Shown one piece after another: positions 48,312 to 56,933 of a DNA stretch of 64,000 nucleotides. Source of the stretch: Candidatus Ideonella esbjergensis (GTDB taxonomy: Bacteria; Pseudomonadota; Gammaproteobacteria; Burkholderiales; Burkholderiaceae_C); assembly GCA_016710065.1 (NCBI GenBank), contig JADJLP010000013.1, positions 62,001 through 126,000 on the forward strand. The letters run 5' to 3'. Under the pieces are notes generated by a model. That model was not told where the DNA came from, searched no databases, and worked only from the letters and a program-made list of their open reading frames with translations. The translations under genes were made by a program, and so were the position numbers. Positions within the stretch are counted from its first letter, which is position 1; each line of letters begins with the position of its first letter.

Positions 48312-50144
48312 TCAGCGGTACTGCGCCTGTTTGCCCCGGTAGAACTCGCGCAGCGTGAAGAAGGCCTGCTTCTTCAGGCCCTGGCTGGAGATCAGGCCCT
48401 TGCGGTTGTAGCCGTCCTGGATGCCAGGCAACACACGCCGGGGTGAGCGGAAGTCCGCCAGTATCCAGGGGCTCATGCCACGCACGTTCGGTATGCGCTC
48501 GATCATGCGCAGGTTCTGCTGGTACAGATACTCCTGATACTCCTCGGTCCAGCGCTCGTCGCGCGAGCCATGCAGGCCTTGCAGCGCGTCGCCGCCGAAC
48601 TCGGAAATGATCACCGGCTTGTCGTAGCGCACCGCCCAGCGCGCTTGCGGGGCATCGTGCAGGCTGCCGCCGTACCAGCCACGGTACTGGTTGAAGGCCA
48701 CCACGTCGAGCTGCGCACCCAGGCTGTCGTCCACCACCGTCACACCCTGCTCGTCATGGGTTTCCAGCGCAGCGCTAAGCAAACGGGTGTCATCCAGGCT
48801 GCGCGCGTGGCGCACCAGCTCGCCCAGAAAGGCATTGCGCGACGCGCCCGGCGGCGTCTCGTTGGCCACCGACCAGATCACCACCGAGGCGCGGTTGCGG
48901 TCACGCACCATCATCTCGCTCAGTTGCTGCCTGGCGTTGGCCAGCGTGGCCGGGTTGTCGAAGGCGATGGTCCAGTAGACGGGTATCTCCTCCCACACCA
49001 TCAGCCCCAGTTGGTCGGCCAGGCGCAGCATGTGCTCGTTGTGCGGGTAGTGCGCCAACCGCACAAAATTGCAGCCCAGCTCCAGCGCCCAGCCCAGGGC
49101 CTGGGCGGCGTCTGCGGCGCTGTGGGCACGGCCACCGCGCCGCGGGTTTTCTTCGTGGATGGAGATGCCGCGCAGGTACTGTGGCTCGCCATTGAGCAAG
49201 ATCTCGCCGCCGCGCACTTCGATGCTGCGAAAGCCCACCCTGTCGCGCAAGCTCTGGTGGGCTGTGGTCACCGTCACCTCGTAGAGCCTGGGCGAGCGTG
49301 GCGACCAGCGTTGCAGCGTGGTGGGGGCCTCGAACTCAAACGCCGCCAGGCCGGCATCGTTCACCACCGCAGAGCGGCTCAGGCCCAGCTCGGCCACCTG
49401 CAATGTCACGGCCTCGCCCGGCCTGGCACCGCTCAGCTGCACAAAACCCGCCAGCGTGCGCAGGCTGCCCTTCTTCAGCTGCAGCGCGAAATCCTGAACG
49501 AAGACCTGAGGCTCGTCGATCAACCTCACCTCGCGCGTGATGCCGCCGTAGTTCCACCAATCGGTGCTGAGCGTGGGCACGGCATCGGCGTGGCGGGTGT
49601 TGTCCACCTTCACCACCAGACTGTTGGTGCCCAGCCTGAGCAGCGCCGTGACCTCGAAGTTGAACGGCGTGAAACCACCCACATGGGTGCCCAGCTTGTG
49701 GCCGTTGAGCCAGACATCGGCCCTGTGGTTCACCGCCCCAAAGTGCAGGAAGCGTCGGCGTTGCGTATCGGCCGCCTGTGCCTCGAAGCGCCGCTGCAAC
49801 CACAGCGTGCCCTCGTAGTAGAACAAGCGCTCGCTCTGGGTGTTCCAGTCGCCAGGCACTTTCAGCGTGGGTGAGGCGGAAAAGTCGTACTCCACCAGCT
49901 CTTGCTTGTCCTGCGCGTGATGGTCTTGATAGAAGGCCGCAGTGGAGCCGCCCGGCTGCGCGTCATAGGGCTGGCGCCGGTAGTTGTAGTAGCCGGTTTC
50001 GTAAGGATCAACGATGGCATGCCAGTCACCGTCCAGCGAGGTGCTCTGGCGCTGGTCCACATGGGTCAGCAAGGCCTGGGCCGACACCAGCCAGGGCCAC
50101 AGCGCCAGCCACAGGCCCAGGGCCCAACGCATGCGCATGCCCAC
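48312..50144 (-). CDS. Exported glycoside hydrolase family 2 (beta-glucuronidase/galactosidase type)
   Basis: 610 aa. Signal peptide to about 23 (WLVSAQ). Jelly-roll sugar-binding domain, an immunoglobulin-like domain near 200-290, and the TIM-barrel core with VIWSVANETPPG (acid/base Glu) and PVIISEFGGDAL (nucleophile Glu). LRGISIHEENPRR and NFVRLAHYPHNE are the GH2 signatures, the latter beta-glucuronidase-like. The substrate is not certain. Starts two bases after the GH3 stop, so they form an operon for periplasmic oligosaccharide breakdown. Confidence 0.88.
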   Translation of the reverse strand: MGMRMRWALGLWLALWPWLVSAQALLTHVDQRQSTSLDGDWHAIVDPYETGYYNYRRQPYDAQPGGSTAAFYQDHHAQDKQELVEYDFSASPTLKVPGDWNTQSERLFYYEGTLWLQRRFEAQAADTQRRRFLHFGAVNHRADVWLNGHKLGTHVGGFTPFNFEVTALLRLGTNSLVVKVDNTRHADAVPTLSTDWWNYGGITREVRLIDEPQVFVQDFALQLKKGSLRTLAGFVQLSGARPGEAVTLQVAELGLSRSAVVNDAGLAAFEFEAPTTLQRWSPRSPRLYEVTVTTAHQSLRDRVGFRSIEVRGGEILLNGEPQYLRGISIHEENPRRGGRAHSAADAAQALGWALELGCNFVRLAHYPHNEHMLRLADQLGLMVWEEIPVYWTIAFDNPATLANARQQLSEMMVRDRNRASVVIWSVANETPPGASRNAFLGELVRHARSLDDTRLLSAALETHDEQGVTVVDDSLGAQLDVVAFNQYRGWYGGSLHDAPQARWAVRYDKPVIISEFGGDALQGLHGSRDERWTEEYQEYLYQQNLRMIERIPNVRGMSPWILADFRSPRRVLPGIQDGYNRKGLISSQGLKKQAFFTLREFYRGKQAQYR

Positions 50145-50146
50145 CC

Positions 50147-52552
50147 TCAGTCCAACAGCTCGAATTCGGCGAACAGCCGGATGTCGTCCGACGCCGCGCC
50201 CACCATCAGGTCGAAGTCACCTGGCTCGGCGCCCCACTGCAGCTGGTCGTTGAAGAACGAGAGCTTCTCACGGTCGACCTGGAAGCTCAGCGTCTTGCTC
50301 TCGCCAGGTGCCAGGTGCAGCTTGCGGAAGTCCTTCAGCTCCTTCACCGGCCGCACCACCGAGGCCACCTTGTCGCGCAGGTAAAGCTGCACCACCTCGT
50401 CGCCCGCGCGTTGGCCGGTGTTGGTCACCTGCAGGCTCACGTTCAGGGTGTCGCCTGCGTGCAGCTTGGTCTGGCTCAGCTTCAGCCCGCTGTAGGCAAA
50501 CTTCGTATAGCTCAGGCCATGGCCAAAGGCGAAGCGCGGCGCGTTGGGTGAATCGATGTAGCCGCTCTTGAAGTTCTCCTGCTTGCCGTCCACAGCCGGG
50601 CGGCCCGTGTTGTAGTGGTTGTAGTAGACGGGGATCTGGCCCACGCTGCGCGGAAAGCTGATGGGCAGGCGCGCCGAGGGGTTGTGGTCGCCCCACAGCA
50701 CGTCGGCAATGGCATGGCCGGCCTCGCTGCCCAGCCACCACGTGTAGGCCAGGTTGGGCACGTGGTCGGCAATCCAGTTGAACACCATGGGCCGGCCGGC
50801 GTTCAGCAGCACCACCAGCGGTTTGCCGGTGGCGTGCAGCGCCTTCACCAGGTCTTCCTGCACGCCGGGCAGGCCGATGTCGCTGCGGCTCTTGGCTTCG
50901 GCGCTCCAGTCCCAGCTCTCGCCCACGCTCACCACCACCACATCGGCCTGGCGGGCCACACGCACCGCCTCGGCAAAGCCGCTGCGGTCGCTGCCCATCA
51001 TCTCGGCACCCTTGGCGTAGAGCAGGCGCGTGCCGTGGGACTGGGCGCGCTCGGCCAGGCCCTGCCATTGCGAGACGATCTGCGAATCCGTGTCATACCC
51101 CGGCACCGAGACGGCCCAGCCGCCGCGGTTGCCCTTGATGGGTTTCACCATCGGGCCGATGAAGGCGATGGTCTTCAGCTTGGGCGAGAGCGGCAGCGTC
51201 TTGCCGTCGCTCTTGAGCAGCACGATGCTCTTGGCCGCCATCTCGCGCGCGGCCTGGCGGAATTCGGGCTTGCCCAGCGTGGCCTTCTCGCGCGCGGCAT
51301 CGCTGAAACGATACGGGTCGTCAAACAGACCCAGCTCGAACTTCTTGCGCAGCACGCGGCGCACCGCGTCGTCCACCTGGGCGATGGGCACCTGGCCCTC
51401 GTTCACCAGGGCCGCCAGGTGCTTGCTGTAGACCCGGCTCTCCATGTCCATGTCCGAGCCGGCCACGATGGACGCCTTGGCCGCCGCCTTCTCGTCAGCC
51501 ACATAGCCATGGTTCACCATCTCGCCCATCGAGCCCCAGTCCGACACCACGAAGCCGCTGAAACCCCATGCCCCTTTGAGGATGTCGCGCTGCAGGTGCT
51601 TGTTGCCGGTGGCGGGCACGCCGTTCAGGTCGTTGAACGAGTTCATGAAGGTGGCGGCGCCGGCATCGGCTGCGGCCTTGAAGGGCGGCAGATAGGTTTC
51701 CAGCAACTGGCGCTCGCTCATGTCCACCGAGTTGTAGTCGCGCCCGCCCACCGCCGCACCATAGGCCGCGAAGTGCTTGGCGCAGGCCATGATGACGTCG
51801 AGGTCGCCCAGCTTGGCGCCCTGAAACCCATGCACCCGCGCCTCGGCGATGCGCGAACCCAGATAGGTGTCTTCGCCGGCGCCCTCCATCACCCGGCCCC
51901 AGCGCGGGTCGCGGGCAATGTCCACCATGGGCGCAAACGTCCAGTGGATGCCGGCCGAGGCCGCCTCGGTGGCCGCCACACGGGCCGAGCGCTGGATGGC
52001 CGGCAAATCCCAGCTCGCCGCCTCGGCCAGCGGGATGGGAAAGGTGGTGAGGTAGCCATGAATCACATCCTGCCCGAACAGCAGCGGGATCTTCAGCCGC
52101 GACTGCATGGCCTGCTGCTGGTACTGGCGGGTGGAATTGGTGCCCACCACGTTCAGCATCGAACCCGTGCGCCCGGCGCGGATCTCGGTGGCATGGTCGC
52201 CCCGGAAGGTGACCGGGCCCGTGGCTTGGGTCTCGCCCGAGAGGATGTTGAGCTGGCCGATCTTCTCCTCCAGCGTCATCTGCTGCATCAGCGCAGTGAT
52301 GCGCTGTTCGATGCCGGGCGCCTGGGCCGTGGCCGCCGCCGCTATAAAGGACAGGACAAGAAGCACCGCCGTTCTGAGCGTCCCAAGCCTCTTCTTGTCA
52401 TTCCCGCCACCCCTTTCGTCATTCCCGACTCCCTTTGCGTCATTCCCGCGAAGGCGGGAATCCACGAACTGCCACAGCCTGGATTCCCGCCTGCGCGGGA
52501 ATGACGGCGGGGGCGTTCTTGAGAAGGCGGGACGAAGCATCAGGCTCACCAT
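50147..52552 (-). CDS. bglX: Exported beta-glucosidase, glycoside hydrolase family 3 (BglX-like)
   Basis: 801 aa if started at 52552. GH3 (alpha/beta)8 barrel with GQDVIHGYLTTFPIPLA, KHFAAYGA and the nucleophile Asp in GFVVSDWGSMGE. An alpha/beta sandwich follows, then a fibronectin-like C-terminal domain (HGLSYTKFAY onwards). The signal peptide core (VLLVLSFIAAAATAQA) begins only at about residue 62. The 50 residues before it translate a dRS3-like repeat and 21-bp tandem units (GNDAKGV, GNDERGG, GNDKKRL), so the N-terminus is disturbed and true initiation is unsure (52552, 52540 or an internal GTG). A perfect LacI-type operator lies 22 bases upstream. Confidence 0.88.
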   Translation of the reverse strand: MVSLMLRPAFSRTPPPSFPRRRESRLWQFVDSRLRGNDAKGVGNDERGGGNDKKRLGTLRTAVLLVLSFIAAAATAQAPGIEQRITALMQQMTLEEKIGQLNILSGETQATGPVTFRGDHATEIRAGRTGSMLNVVGTNSTRQYQQQAMQSRLKIPLLFGQDVIHGYLTTFPIPLAEAASWDLPAIQRSARVAATEAASAGIHWTFAPMVDIARDPRWGRVMEGAGEDTYLGSRIAEARVHGFQGAKLGDLDVIMACAKHFAAYGAAVGGRDYNSVDMSERQLLETYLPPFKAAADAGAATFMNSFNDLNGVPATGNKHLQRDILKGAWGFSGFVVSDWGSMGEMVNHGYVADEKAAAKASIVAGSDMDMESRVYSKHLAALVNEGQVPIAQVDDAVRRVLRKKFELGLFDDPYRFSDAAREKATLGKPEFRQAAREMAAKSIVLLKSDGKTLPLSPKLKTIAFIGPMVKPIKGNRGGWAVSVPGYDTDSQIVSQWQGLAERAQSHGTRLLYAKGAEMMGSDRSGFAEAVRVARQADVVVVSVGESWDWSAEAKSRSDIGLPGVQEDLVKALHATGKPLVVLLNAGRPMVFNWIADHVPNLAYTWWLGSEAGHAIADVLWGDHNPSARLPISFPRSVGQIPVYYNHYNTGRPAVDGKQENFKSGYIDSPNAPRFAFGHGLSYTKFAYSGLKLSQTKLHAGDTLNVSLQVTNTGQRAGDEVVQLYLRDKVASVVRPVKELKDFRKLHLAPGESKTLSFQVDREKLSFFNDQLQWGAEPGDFDLMVGAASDDIRLFAEFELLD
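52397..52506. repeat. Paired dRS3-like repeat with 21-bp tandem units inside the bglX 5' end
   Basis: Two ATTCCC-N8-GGGAAT cores (52442-52461 and 52483-52502) are 21 bases apart in inverted arrangement, bounded by GTC and GAC. To the left, GTCATTCCCG recurs at 52397, 52418 and 52439, exactly 21 bases apart. The whole block is in frame in the glucosidase ORF. Confidence 0.85.
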
Positions 52553-52573
52553 GGGCTAGTGGGCAAGCAGCTC

Positions 52574-52587
52574 TGAAAGCGCTTGCA
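52574..52587. promoter_or_regulatory. LacI/GalR-family operator upstream of bglX
   Basis: TGAAAGCGCTTGCA matches the family consensus TGNAANCGNTTNCA at every fixed position, with the central CG. It is 22 bases upstream of the bglX ATG at 52552, a position where a repressor would block transcription. No LacI-type gene lies in the window. Confidence 0.65.
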
Positions 52588-52652
52588 AGGCCGTGAGCCT
52601 ACTGCAAATCACCGGTGCCTCACACCGGGTGTAGCCCCATGGATCGTGGAAA

Positions 52653-54125
52653 TCAAAGCAGCACGATGTCGTACTGCTCAGGGTTCATCGCACCCTCGGC
52701 CGAGAGCGAGATGGGCTTGCCGATGAAGGCCGAGAGATCGGCCAGGTGCGAGCTTTCTTCGTCCAGCAGCATCTCGACCACGCCGGGGCTGGCCAGCACC
52801 CGGAACTCCTTGGGGTCGAACTGGCGCGCCTCGCGCAATATCTCGCGCAGGATGTCGTAACAGACGCTGCGCGCGGTCTTCACTTGGCCGCGCCCGTCGC
52901 AGGTGGGGCAAGGCTGGCACAGCACATGGGCCAGGCTCTCGCGGGTGCGCTTGCGCGTCATCTCCACCAGGCCCAGCTGGGTGAATCCGCTGACGGTGAT
53001 CTTGGTGCGGTCCTTGGCAAGCTGCTTGCGAAACTCGGCCAGCACGGCCTGCTGGTGTTCCTCGCGCGCCATGTCGATGAAATCAACAATGATGATGCCG
53101 CCCAGGTTGCGCAGCCGCAGCTGGCGCGCAATGGCCAGCGAGGCCTCCAGGTTGGTCTTGAAGATGGTGTCGTCGAAGTTGCGCGCACCCACGTAGCCGC
53201 CGGTGTTCACGTCCACCGTGGTCAGGGCCTCGGTCTGATCGATGATGAGGTAGCCACCTGATTTGAGATCCACGCGCCTGGCCAGCGCCTTGGCGATCTC
53301 TTCTTCCACGCTGAACAGATCGAAGATTGGGCGCTCGCCCTTGTAGTGCTCCAGCTTGGCGATGGCCGTGGGCGTGTAGGCCGCGCCAAAGGCCTTGAGC
53401 TGGTCAAACTGCATCTTCGAGTCGATGCGGATGGTCTGGGTCTGCTCGGTGGCCATGTCGCGCAGCACGCGCTCGGCCAGGCTCAGGTCCTGGTGCAGGA
53501 TGGAGCCCGGCGGCAGGGCCAGCGAGCGCTGGCGTATTTGCGCCCAGGTCTTGCGCAGGTAGGCGATGTCGTCAGCCAGTTCGGCGTCGGTGGCCTCTTC
53601 GGCATTGGTGCGCAGGATGAAACCACCGCCGCCGCCCTCTTCCGGCTTGCCCACCAGCACCTGCATGCGGGCGCGCAGCAGCTCTCGGGTTTCGGGCGAG
53701 CCTATCTTTTGCGAGATGCCGATGTGGTTGTCCTGCGGCAGGTAGACCAGCATGCGCCCGGCGATGCTCACCTGGGTCGACAGCCGTGCGCCCTTGGTGC
53801 CGATGGGGTCCTTGATGACCTGCACGGTGAGGGTCTGGCCCTCGAACACCTGCTTCTCGATGGGCGTGGGTGGCGTCACGTCACTGCGGCCGTTGTAGCC
53901 GCTGGTGTGCAGATCGGCCACGTGCAAAAAGGCGGCGCGCTCCAGGCCGATATCGATGAAGGCGCTTTGCATGCCGGGCAGCACGCGGGCCACCTTGCCG
54001 AGATAGACATTGCCCACCAGGCCACGCTCCAGCGAGCGCTCCAGGTGCAGCTCCTGCACGGCGCCGTTCTCGATGATGGCGATGCGGGTCTCCTGTGGGG
54101 CCCAGTTGATCAGGATGTCATGCAT
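52653..54125 (-). CDS. rng: Ribonuclease G
   Basis: 490 aa. Begins MHDILINWAPQETRIAIIENG, S1 domain about 38-120, catalytic Asp pair in TTVDVNTGGYVG and GGIIIVDFIDMAREEH, and the Zn-link CQPCPTCDGRG. The short C-terminal domain distinguishes RNase G from RNase E. Processes 16S rRNA 5' end and mRNAs. Follows maf after 51 bases, as in many proteobacteria. Confidence 0.95.
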   Translation of the reverse strand: MHDILINWAPQETRIAIIENGAVQELHLERSLERGLVGNVYLGKVARVLPGMQSAFIDIGLERAAFLHVADLHTSGYNGRSDVTPPTPIEKQVFEGQTLTVQVIKDPIGTKGARLSTQVSIAGRMLVYLPQDNHIGISQKIGSPETRELLRARMQVLVGKPEEGGGGGFILRTNAEEATDAELADDIAYLRKTWAQIRQRSLALPPGSILHQDLSLAERVLRDMATEQTQTIRIDSKMQFDQLKAFGAAYTPTAIAKLEHYKGERPIFDLFSVEEEIAKALARRVDLKSGGYLIIDQTEALTTVDVNTGGYVGARNFDDTIFKTNLEASLAIARQLRLRNLGGIIIVDFIDMAREEHQQAVLAEFRKQLAKDRTKITVSGFTQLGLVEMTRKRTRESLAHVLCQPCPTCDGRGQVKTARSVCYDILREILREARQFDPKEFRVLASPGVVEMLLDEESSHLADLSAFIGKPISLSAEGAMNPEQYDIVLL

Positions 54126-54176
54126 GTGCGGCGGGGGTCTTGGTTTGCGACCCGGCCGGTGGCGTGGTGCAGGCTG

Positions 54177-54782
54177 TCAGAAGCGCACGCGGGCCTGTTG
54201 CAGCAGCTGGGTTGTCTCGTGTAGGGGCAAACCCATGATACCGGAGTAGCTGCCTTCGATCCGAGGGATCCACCCGGCCAAAGCGCTCTGGATGGCATAG
54301 GCGCCGGCCTTGCCAAAGGGCTCGCCGCTGGCCACATAGGCGGCGATGGTGGCGGGCGGGATGTCGGCGAAATGCACGCGCGAAACGCTCACTTTCAAGT
54401 GGCTGCGGCTGCCGTCCCACAGCGCCACCGCCGTGAGCACACGGTGCGTGTGGCCCGACAACGCTGTGAGCGTGGCGGTGGCATCGGCGGCGTCCACGGG
54501 CTTGCCCAGGATGCGCCTCCCCAGCGCCACGGTGGTGTCCGAGCACAGCACCGGCGCCGGCGGCAGACCACGCTGCTTCAGGCGTGCACGCGCCGCATCA
54601 AGTTTGGCGCGCGTCACCCGCTCCACATAGGCCAGCGGCAGCTCACCGGCACGCTCATGCTCCAGCGCTTCGGCGTCTTCCTCGGGCCCGGGCAGCAGCA
54701 GTTCGTGCTTGACGCCGAGTTGGTCCAGCAACTGGCGGCGGCGCGGGCTTTGCGAGGCGAGGTAGATGAAATCGTGAGTCAT
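54177..54782 (-). CDS. Maf-like nucleoside triphosphate pyrophosphatase (dTTP/UTP type, YhdE)
   Basis: 201 aa. LASQSPRRRQLLDQLG at the N-terminus, VLCSDTTVALGRRILGKP with the catalytic Asp, and YVASGEPFGKAGAYAIQ then GSYSGIMGLPLHET, the YhdE wording rather than the m7GTP (YceF) form. Clears non-canonical dTTP/UTP-like nucleotides. Its ATG overlaps the stop of a 38-codon linker frame from rlmH that contains repeat copy C. Confidence 0.92.
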   Translation of the reverse strand: MTHDFIYLASQSPRRRQLLDQLGVKHELLLPGPEEDAEALEHERAGELPLAYVERVTRAKLDAARARLKQRGLPPAPVLCSDTTVALGRRILGKPVDAADATATLTALSGHTHRVLTAVALWDGSRSHLKVSVSRVHFADIPPATIAAYVASGEPFGKAGAYAIQSALAGWIPRIEGSYSGIMGLPLHETTQLLQQARVRF

Positions 54783-54895
54783 GACAACCCCTCGCCCGCC
54801 GAGTACGCCGGACGATCCCCCAAGGGGATGCGGGCCGGCTTGGGAGCGGCCCGGCGCTCGGCCCGCAGGCACATCGGGAAAGGGTAGCGACTCAT
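54779..54895 (-). CDS. Putative 38-aa linker ORF between rlmH and maf
   Basis: Its ATG overlaps the rlmH stop (ATGA) and its TGA overlaps the maf start (ATGA). It reads [20 protein letters not shown] and ends YSAGEGLS. It spans repeat copy C, which here is in the opposite orientation to the genes. The peptide is not recognised; it may serve only to keep rlmH and maf translation coupled. Confidence 0.35.
   Translation of the reverse strand: MSRYPFPMCLRAERRAAPKPARIPLGDRPAYSAGEGLS
54817..54856 (+). repeat. GC-rich intergenic repeat, copy C (rlmH-maf junction)
   Basis: Plus-strand reading: CCCCCAAGGGG, 18 bases, GCGGCCCGGCG, the same core as copies A and B. The CCCCAAG arm is not clear here. 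Opposite orientation relative to the neighbouring genes. Confidence 0.6.
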
Positions 54896-55359
54896 TCGCG
54901 GTGGTAGGGGTGCCCGTTGCGCAACGACCAGGCGCGGTACAGCGCCTCGGCCAGCAGCACGCGCACGAAGGCATGGGGCAGCGTGAGATCGGACAGGCGC
55001 AGGCTCTCGTCGGCCGTGGTCTTGAGCTGCGCGTCCAGGCCATCGGGCCCGCCGATCAGGAACACCAGGTCGCGGCCATCGCCCAGCCAGAACTCAAAGC
55101 GCTTGGCCAGTTCGGCGGTGGTGAGGCGCGTGCCCCTCTCGTCCAGCAGCACTCGGCGGGCGCCCTTGGGCTCAGCGGCTTCCAGCCGCTGCGCTTCAGC
55201 GGCCATCAATTGCTCATGCGTCTTGGAACCCCGCGGTTCGGCCTTCACGGCCTTGAGTTCCAGCTTCATGTCGGCCGGGAAGCGCTTGGCAAAGTCCTCA
55301 AAGGCCGCGTCAGCCCAAGCGGGCTGGCGCTGGCCCACTGCGGCGATCACCAAGCGCAT
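54892..55359 (-). CDS. rlmH: 23S rRNA pseudouridine-1915 N3-methyltransferase
   Basis: 155 aa SPOUT enzyme, family length. [15 protein letters not shown], the SAM knot [14 protein letters not shown] and the C-terminal [23 protein letters not shown] are all canonical. Methylates pseudouridine 1915 of helix 69. It follows rsfS, from which it is separated here by a 209-base gap with a dRS3-like repeat pair. Confidence 0.96.
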   Translation of the reverse strand: MRLVIAAVGQRQPAWADAAFEDFAKRFPADMKLELKAVKAEPRGSKTHEQLMAAEAQRLEAAEPKGARRVLLDERGTRLTTAELAKRFEFWLGDGRDLVFLIGGPDGLDAQLKTTADESLRLSDLTLPHAFVRVLLAEALYRAWSLRNGHPYHRE

Positions 55360-55439
55360 GGGAAAGCAGCCTGCACTCGCTCAGCGCAGAAAATCAACGG
55401 CCGCTCATGAGCAGCCAAGCGCGCCGAATCATCAACCCC

Positions 55440-55507
55440 GTCATTCCCGTGCAGGCGGGAATCCATGTTCTGGCGGGCACTGGATTCCCGCCTGCGCGGG
55501 AATGACG
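55440..55507. repeat. Paired dRS3-like repeat between rsfS and rlmH
   Basis: ATTCCC-N8-GGGAAT cores at 55443-55462 and 55484-55503 with a 21-base spacer, the same geometry as the copy in bglX, bounded by GTC and GAC. The rest of the 55360-55568 gap shows no gene. Confidence 0.88.
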
Positions 55508-55568
55508 AAAGGACGGATGCACCTGCTTCTGCCGCGAACGCTGAGCGCGACATGGGCCGGGAATACGC

Positions 55569-56318
55569 TCAACGACCGCGCTTGGGCGCGGCAGCCAACT
55601 TCTTGCCCGTGGTCTTCTTCATCGGCGGCTTGACGACGATGGTCTTGATCGCGGCCTTCTTGGCGGGCGCTTTGCCGCCGGTGGTGGTCTTCACCGGGGC
55701 CTTGCCGGCCGTCTTGCGGGCGGCGGCGGGCTTGGCGGTGGCCGCCGTGCCCACAGTGACCTTGCGCGGGGCGCTGCCCTTCTTTGCGGCGGGTGCCTTT
55801 TCAGCAGACTTCTTGGCCGGCTTGGCACCGGCCAGGGCGGCCTTGCCGGCGCCCGAGCTGGCGGTGGCCGCCTTGCGCGGAGCGGCCTTCTTGGCAGCAG
55901 TTTTCGCAGCAGCCTTCTTGGCCGGCGGTGCGTCCTGGTCTTCTTCCGAAGCCTTCACCAGCCCGCCCTTGCCCTCTCCCAGCTTCATCTTCACCACCTT
56001 GCCACCCCAGATTTCTTCCAGGCGGTAGTAGTCGCGGATGGCGGGCTGCATGATGTGAGCCACGGCGGCGCCGCAGTCCACGATGATCCACTCGCCGTTG
56101 TCTTCACCCTCACAGCGCAGCACCTGCTGGCCCGAGGACTTGACCGCCACGCGCACGCTCGATGCGAGTGCCTTGGTCTGCCGATTGCTGGTGCCCGAAG
56201 CGATGATCACCCGCTCAAACAGCGGCGAGAGGTGCTCGGTGTTGAAGACCACAATGTCTTGGGCCTTGACGTCTTCGAGACCATCGACGATGGCGCGTTG
56301 GAGTTTGCGGATGTCCAT
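55569..56318 (-). CDS. rsfS: Ribosomal silencing factor RsfS with histone-H1-like tail
   Basis: 249 aa, about twice the usual length. Residues 1-115 are the RsfS (DUF143) domain: DIVVFNTEHLSPLFERVIIASGTSNRQ and GEWIIVDCGAAVAHIM. It binds L14 and blocks subunit joining in starvation. From about residue 128 to the end the chain is a Lys/Ala/Pro-rich tail of PAKKAAAK and KAPVKTTTGGKAPAKK units, like bacterial histone-H1-type proteins, probably binding RNA or DNA. Start one base before the nadD stop. Confidence 0.93.
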   Translation of the reverse strand: MDIRKLQRAIVDGLEDVKAQDIVVFNTEHLSPLFERVIIASGTSNRQTKALASSVRVAVKSSGQQVLRCEGEDNGEWIIVDCGAAVAHIMQPAIRDYYRLEEIWGGKVVKMKLGEGKGGLVKASEEDQDAPPAKKAAAKTAAKKAAPRKAATASSGAGKAALAGAKPAKKSAEKAPAAKKGSAPRKVTVGTAATAKPAAARKTAGKAPVKTTTGGKAPAKKAAIKTIVVKPPMKKTTGKKLAAAPKRGR

Positions 56319-56933
56319 TCAGTGTCCGGGGGGCACCCGGTAGAGGAGGTGTTGGTCAATATAGCCTGCCACGGCCTTGCCGACCAGCGCCGCTATGGGC
56401 TGCTGCTGGGCAATGCGCTGGCGGATGTCGGTGGCGCTGATCGCCATGGGGGGCAGCGGCAGCAGCACCAGGCGGTGGGGAATGTGGGCCCAGGCGGCGG
56501 GTGGGGCGGGTTGGCGGCCATTGCGCGCCGCCACAGCCAGGGTCACGAGGGAGCGCAATTGTGCCGCATCGCGCCAGGTGTCCAGGTTGGCGTACTGGTC
56601 TTGCCCGATGATGAGCACGATTTCGGCGCCCGGTTGCTCGGCCCTCAACTCGCGCACCGTGTCTATTGTGTAGCTGGGGCCTTGGCGCTCAATCTCGCGC
56701 GTGTCGACGACGAAATCTGTGTCGTCCTGTGCCAGCAGGCACGCCATCGCGGCGCGGTGCTCGCCCGGCGCCAGGCTGCCGGCAGGCTTCTGCCAGGGCT
56801 GACCAGCGGGCAGCCAGCGCACCTGCTGCAGTTGCAGTTCATCGCGGGCCAGCCTGGCCAGAGCCAGGTGCGCCAGATGCGGCGGGTTGAAGCTGCCGCC
56901 AAAAAGACCTATGCGCCGCAGCCCGCCCCTCAC
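56319..56933 (-). CDS. nadD: Nicotinate-nucleotide adenylyltransferase
   Basis: 204 aa. Nucleotidyltransferase loop [19 protein letters not shown] near the N-terminus and the [10 protein letters not shown] motif near the C-terminus. [15 protein letters not shown] is the NaMN-binding region. Makes nicotinic acid adenine dinucleotide in NAD synthesis. Overlaps hemF by four bases and abuts rsfS. Confidence 0.94.
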   Translation of the reverse strand: MRGGLRRIGLFGGSFNPPHLAHLALARLARDELQLQQVRWLPAGQPWQKPAGSLAPGEHRAAMACLLAQDDTDFVVDTREIERQGPSYTIDTVRELRAEQPGAEIVLIIGQDQYANLDTWRDAAQLRSLVTLAVAARNGRQPAPPAAWAHIPHRLVLLPLPPMAISATDIRQRIAQQQPIAALVGKAVAGYIDQHLLYRVPPGH

